Position numbers and translations under genes: made by a program. Of a DNA stretch of 10,135 nucleotides, positions 7,833 to 10,135 are shown one piece after another. Every line of letters starts with the position of its first letter. Position 1 is the stretch's first letter. The notes under the pieces were generated by a model. That model had not been told where the DNA came from. It worked only from the letters and a program-made list of their open reading frames with translations, and made no database searches. This DNA comes from an uncultured Lachnospiraceae bacterium (GTDB taxonomy: Bacteria; Bacillota_A; Clostridia; Lachnospirales; Lachnospiraceae): the NCBI GenBank assembly GCA_905200565.1, contig CAJKKX010000044.1:1-10135 (forward strand), in the 5' to 3' direction.

Positions 7833-8415
7833 ATGCTTCCCCCCATCTGTCGCAGATTTTCACGAAATTCTCCAGAATTTCCCGTCCGTACTCCGTAAGG
7901 ACTGCCTCCGGATGAAACTGCACCCCGTAAACCGGCCAGTCCTTATGGTGCATTCCCATAATCACGCCATCCTCCGACACGGCGTCTACCGCCAGCTCCT
8001 TCGGAAAATTTTCGCCATCCACGACAAGCGAATGGTATCTCGTCACCTGAATCCCCTGCGGCACCCTGTCAAAAAGCCCGCTTTCCAGATGGCGGATCGC
8101 CGAGAGTTTTCCGTGCATGGGACGATTGCCTTTTTTTATCCGCGCGCCAAAATAATGACCCACGGACTGATGGCCCAGACATACGCCCAGGATTGGTATT
8201 TTTTCTTTAAATTGCTCTAAAATCCGCAGCGACTCTGCCGCGTCCGACGGCTTTCCCGGTCCCGGCGAGAGGATAATCCCCTCCGGATGCAAAGCCTCAA
8301 TCTCAGAAAGCGTGATCTCCCTCGCACGCTTTACCAGAATCTCCCGTCCCAGCTCCCGGAAGGAAGCGGACAGATTATAGACAAACGAATCATAGTTATC
8401 CAGCATAAAATACAT
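7810..8415 (-). CDS. pabA: Aminodeoxychorismate synthase component II, glutamine amidotransferase (PabA)
   Basis: A 201-residue class I glutamine amidotransferase that supplies ammonia to PabB. Motifs in order: MLDNYDSFVYNL at the N-terminus, SPGPGKPSDA (50-59), the nucleophile loop GVCLGHQ with C79, MHGK near 100, RYHSLVV (126-132) and FHPEAV with H168 and E170 completing the Cys-His-Glu triad. The sequence is equally compatible with TrpG, and in some Firmicutes one protein serves both folate and tryptophan synthesis; adjacency to pabB makes PabA the primary role. The frame is open for 39 codons further upstream, but GAGGAGAGG at 8419-8427 and the canonical N-terminus place the start at 8415. 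It is the first gene of the operon. Confidence 0.92.
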   Translation of the reverse strand: MYFMLDNYDSFVYNLSASFRELGREILVKRAREITLSEIEALHPEGIILSPGPGKPSDAAESLRILEQFKEKIPILGVCLGHQSVGHYFGARIKKGNRPMHGKLSAIRHLESGLFDRVPQGIQVTRYHSLVVDGENFPKELAVDAVSEDGVIMGMHHKDWPVYGVQFHPEAVLTEYGREILENFVKICDRWGEAYENHKSA

Positions 8416-8418
8416 GGA

Positions 8419-8427
8419 CCTCTCCTC
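8419..8427 (-). promoter_or_regulatory. Ribosome binding site fixing the pabA start
   Basis: GAGGAGAGG on the minus strand, with its AGGAG core 6 nt before the ATG at 8415. It decides against the longer upstream open frame, whose extra residues are not part of the amidotransferase fold. Confidence 0.85.
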
Positions 8428-8513
8428 ACTTTCCCGAAATTCTTTCGGCATAGTCGTTATCCCGGAGTTTTCTTCCCAGGTCCGTATCCTTGCCAGCCTT
8501 TTTCTTTTTTTAC

Positions 8514-8542
8514 AGTTTACCTCACCCTGCACATTTTCTCAA
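8514..8542 (-). promoter_or_regulatory. Candidate promoter of the pabA-pabB-pabC operon
   Basis: On the minus strand TTGAGA (8537-8542, 5 of 6) is followed after exactly 17 bp by TAAACT (8514-8519, 4 of 6). The start would be near 8507, with a leader of about 90 nt. Spacing is ideal but the -10 is mediocre. Confidence 0.45.
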
Positions 8543-8551
8543 GTCTTTTTC

Positions 8552-8580
8552 TTGAATCCCCCTCATAAATACTTTATAAT
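8552..8580 (+). promoter_or_regulatory. Promoter of malQ
   Basis: TTGAAT (8552-8557, 4 of 6 to the -35) and TATAAT (8575-8580, a full -10 match) are separated by exactly 17 bp. Transcription should begin near 8587, a few bases before the structured element at 8591, making that element the 5' leader of malQ. The -35 lies 9 bp from the -35 of the divergent pab promoter candidate. Confidence 0.65.
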
Positions 8581-8590
8581 AAAAAGAAAA

Positions 8591-8756
8591 AATGCCCTAC
8601 GGATTGTTCCGCACTTTGTGCTTTCACAATCCTGTCCCAAATTCGGATATCGTGAGGCTGACGCCCCACTTTTATCCTCATTTTGGGGCGGTTCATAAAG
8701 TCAAATTCTACTTATGTGCAAGCACAACGTGGAATTTGACTTTTGAACCTGGCATT
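8591..8756 (+). promoter_or_regulatory. Nested inverted-repeat element: structured malQ leader or palindromic repeat
   Basis: Complementary ends AATGCC (8591-8596) and GGCATT (8751-8756) enclose three hairpins in series. The first is GGATTGT (8601-8607) with ACAATCC (8626-8632), holding an inner GCAC/GTGC. The second is CGCCCCA (8662-8668) with TGGGGCG (8684-8690). The third pairs GTTCA (8691-8695) and AAAGTCAAATTC (8697-8708) with GAATTTGACTTT (8732-8743) and TGAAC (8744-8748), one base bulged, extended by three more pairs and topped by TGTG/CACA. The loop of the second hairpin contains TATCCTCA, which could pair with upstream GGATA (8645-8649) or TGAGG (8653-8657). No U tract follows, so it is not a simple terminator. 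It matches no riboswitch class I recognise; a dispersed palindromic repeat is the main alternative. Confidence 0.6.
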
Positions 8757-8782
8757 ATAAACATCAAAGGAGAGCTATACCT

Positions 8783-10135
8783 ATGAATGCGACAGAAACC
8801 ACAACGAAGAAAAAGCGCCTTTCCGGCATCCTGGTGCATCCCACCTCCTTCCCGTCCCCTTATGGAATCGGTGATCTGGGGCAGGGCGCCTATGCCTTTA
8901 TCGACTTTCTGGAAAAATCCGGCCAGCACCTCTGGCAGGTGCTTCCCTTAGGCCCTACCGGTTTTGGCGACTCTCCCTATCAGGGATTTTCCGCTTTTGC
9001 CGGACAGCCGCTCATCATCAGCCCCGCAAACTTAAAGGAGCTGGGACTTCTGTCCGATGCGGACTTTGCCGATATGCCTCAGTGGGACCCGAAAAAGATC
9101 GACTATGGAGCCGTTTTAAACTTTAAGACAGAGCTTTTTCATAAGGCTTACGCAAATTTCATCCACACCCCGGACAAGATGCTTCTGGAGGAATTTGAGG
9201 ACTTCTGTCTCCGGCAAAACTTCTGGCTGGCGGACTACGCCCTGTTTATGGCGGCAAAGGACGCCCATGAGGGCCGCTGCTGGCTGGAATGGGAGCCTGA
9301 ACTGAAAGACCCGGACGACGCGTCACGGAAAAAATGGGAGAAAAAGCTTGCGGAGGAGATTCGGTATTATCAATTCCTTCAGTTTCTGTTCTTCCGCCAG
9401 TGGGATGCTTTAAAGGAATACGCCAACGCCCGTTCGATTGAAATCATTGGCGACATCCCTATTTTCGTTTCTCTGGACAGTGTGGATGTATGGGCGCACA
9501 AAGACCTCTTCCAGCTCGATACGAAAGGCTACCCCACCTGCGTGGCAGGCGTGCCGCCAGACTATTTCAGCGCCACCGGACAACTCTGGGGAAATCCGCT
9601 CTATGACTGGAAGGCTCATAAGAACGAAGATTACGCATGGTGGGTAGCCCGTGTGAAACACCAGATCGCCCTTACCGATTATCTGCGCATCGACCATTTC
9701 CGCGGCTTTGAATCTTATTATTCAATTCCTTACGGAGATCTCACTGCAGAGTTCGGCCATTGGGAAAAGGGACCCGATTATGACTTCTTTAAGACCCTGA
9801 AGGAGAAGCTGGGCAAAAAAGAGGTGATTGCGGAGGATCTGGGCTATCTGACCCCTGCGGTCCTGAAAATGGTAAAAAAGACAGGCTACCCGGGCATGAA
9901 GGTGCTGCAGTTTGCCTTTGACCCGAGAGAAGAAAGTGATTACCTTCCCCATAATTATACCAGGAACAGCGTGGTATATACGGGGACTCACGATAACCAG
10001 ACCACAACGGCCTGGGTGGAGGAAATCGGAAGGGCCGACAGGGCCTTTGCCAAGCAGTACCTTCATGTGAAAAGAAGTAAGGATGTGCCGGAAGCCATGG
10101 TGAGAGCGGCGCTTTCCAGTGTTTCCGATACAGCC
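8783..10135 (+). CDS. malQ: 4-alpha-glucanotransferase (amylomaltase, GH77), 3' end beyond the window
   Basis: 451 codons are present and the frame is still open at the window edge; the family is usually about 500 residues, so only a C-terminal piece is missing. MalQ transfers alpha-1,4-glucan segments between maltooligosaccharides in the cytoplasm, serving maltodextrin and glycogen use (EC 2.4.1.25). Hallmarks: SGILVHPTSFPSPYGIGDLG (14-33), WQVLPLGPT, GDSPYQGFSAFAG, then LRIDHFRGFE with D304 the predicted nucleophile, AEDLG with E351 the predicted acid/base, and GTHDNQTTT with D404 the third catalytic carboxylate. All three are intact. There is no signal peptide. AAAGGAG at 8766-8772 lies 10 nt before the ATG, a slightly long spacing. 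It is transcribed away from the pab operon, from the promoter at 8552-8580 through the structured leader. Downstream partners are outside the window. Confidence 0.95.
   Translation, partial: MNATETTTKKKRLSGILVHPTSFPSPYGIGDLGQGAYAFIDFLEKSGQHLWQVLPLGPTGFGDSPYQGFSAFAGQPLIISPANLKELGLLSDADFADMPQWDPKKIDYGAVLNFKTELFHKAYANFIHTPDKMLLEEFEDFCLRQNFWLADYALFMAAKDAHEGRCWLEWEPELKDPDDASRKKWEKKLAEEIRYYQFLQFLFFRQWDALKEYANARSIEIIGDIPIFVSLDSVDVWAHKDLFQLDTKGYPTCVAGVPPDYFSATGQLWGNPLYDWKAHKNEDYAWWVARVKHQIALTDYLRIDHFRGFESYYSIPYGDLTAEFGHWEKGPDYDFFKTLKEKLGKKEVIAEDLGYLTPAVLKMVKKTGYPGMKVLQFAFDPREESDYLPHNYTRNSVVYTGTHDNQTTTAWVEEIGRADRAFAKQYLHVKRSKDVPEAMVRAALSSVSDTA

Noticed and set aside
8416..8532. 39-residue N-terminal extension of PabA
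   Set aside because: The amidotransferase fold starts at MYFMLDNYDSF, directly after a strong ribosome binding site. The extension also crosses the candidate pab promoter.
8736..8761. TTGACT and TATAAA as an alternative malQ promoter
   Set aside because: The spacing is only 14 bp, and the start would fall on the ribosome binding site, leaving almost no leader. The TTGAAT-17-TATAAT pair upstream is much better.
8708..8929. Minus-strand open frame overlapping the malQ start
   Set aside because: It is antisense to the conserved malQ N-terminus and the inverted-repeat leader, with no domain or ribosome binding site.

Overview
The window looks like a chromosomal segment of a spore-forming gut Clostridia, most likely Lachnospiraceae. 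The grounds are a SipL-type spore-coat protein (SPOCS domains plus LysM), a secreted FIVAR/leucine-rich-repeat surface protein of the kind common in that family, and consistently strong AGGAGG-type ribosome binding sites. This is family-level inference from gene content; no rRNA or other taxonomic marker is present. I see no tRNA, CRISPR array, transposase or insertion sequence.

Layout: (1) Positions 1-143 hold only the probable terminator of the first gene. (2) 144-3194, minus strand: a 1016-residue secreted multidomain surface protein with a signal peptide, two copies of an unrecognised ~255-residue unit, a Cys/His-rich segment, three FIVAR-like helical repeats and a C-terminal BspA-type LRR. 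(3) 3195-3661: an AT-rich intergenic stretch with a good promoter for the surface protein, a second possible promoter further up, and the terminator of the next operon. (4) 3662-8415, minus strand, read from high to low coordinates: pabA, pabB, pabC, a PrcB-domain lipoprotein, then sipL. The three pab genes overlap or abut (23-nt and 4-nt overlaps) and encode the complete route from chorismate to p-aminobenzoate for folate. The lipoprotein and the sporulation gene follow after short gaps with no visible terminator. (5) 8416-8782: a divergent control region with back-to-back promoters. (6) 8783 to the window edge, plus strand: malQ, a 4-alpha-glucanotransferase cut off by the window end after all its catalytic residues.

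The most unusual feature is the malQ leader. A strong-looking plus-strand promoter (TTGAAT, 17 bp, TATAAT) is followed almost immediately by about 166 nt of nested inverted repeats. These fold on paper into a closing helix around three hairpins, one with a long near-perfect stem, ending 26 nt before the malQ start codon. It is either a structured cis-regulatory RNA or a palindromic mobile repeat inserted between promoter and gene. Second in interest is the coupling of a sporulation morphogenesis gene and a PrcB lipoprotein to a folate-precursor operon; third is the duplicated unknown module in the surface protein.
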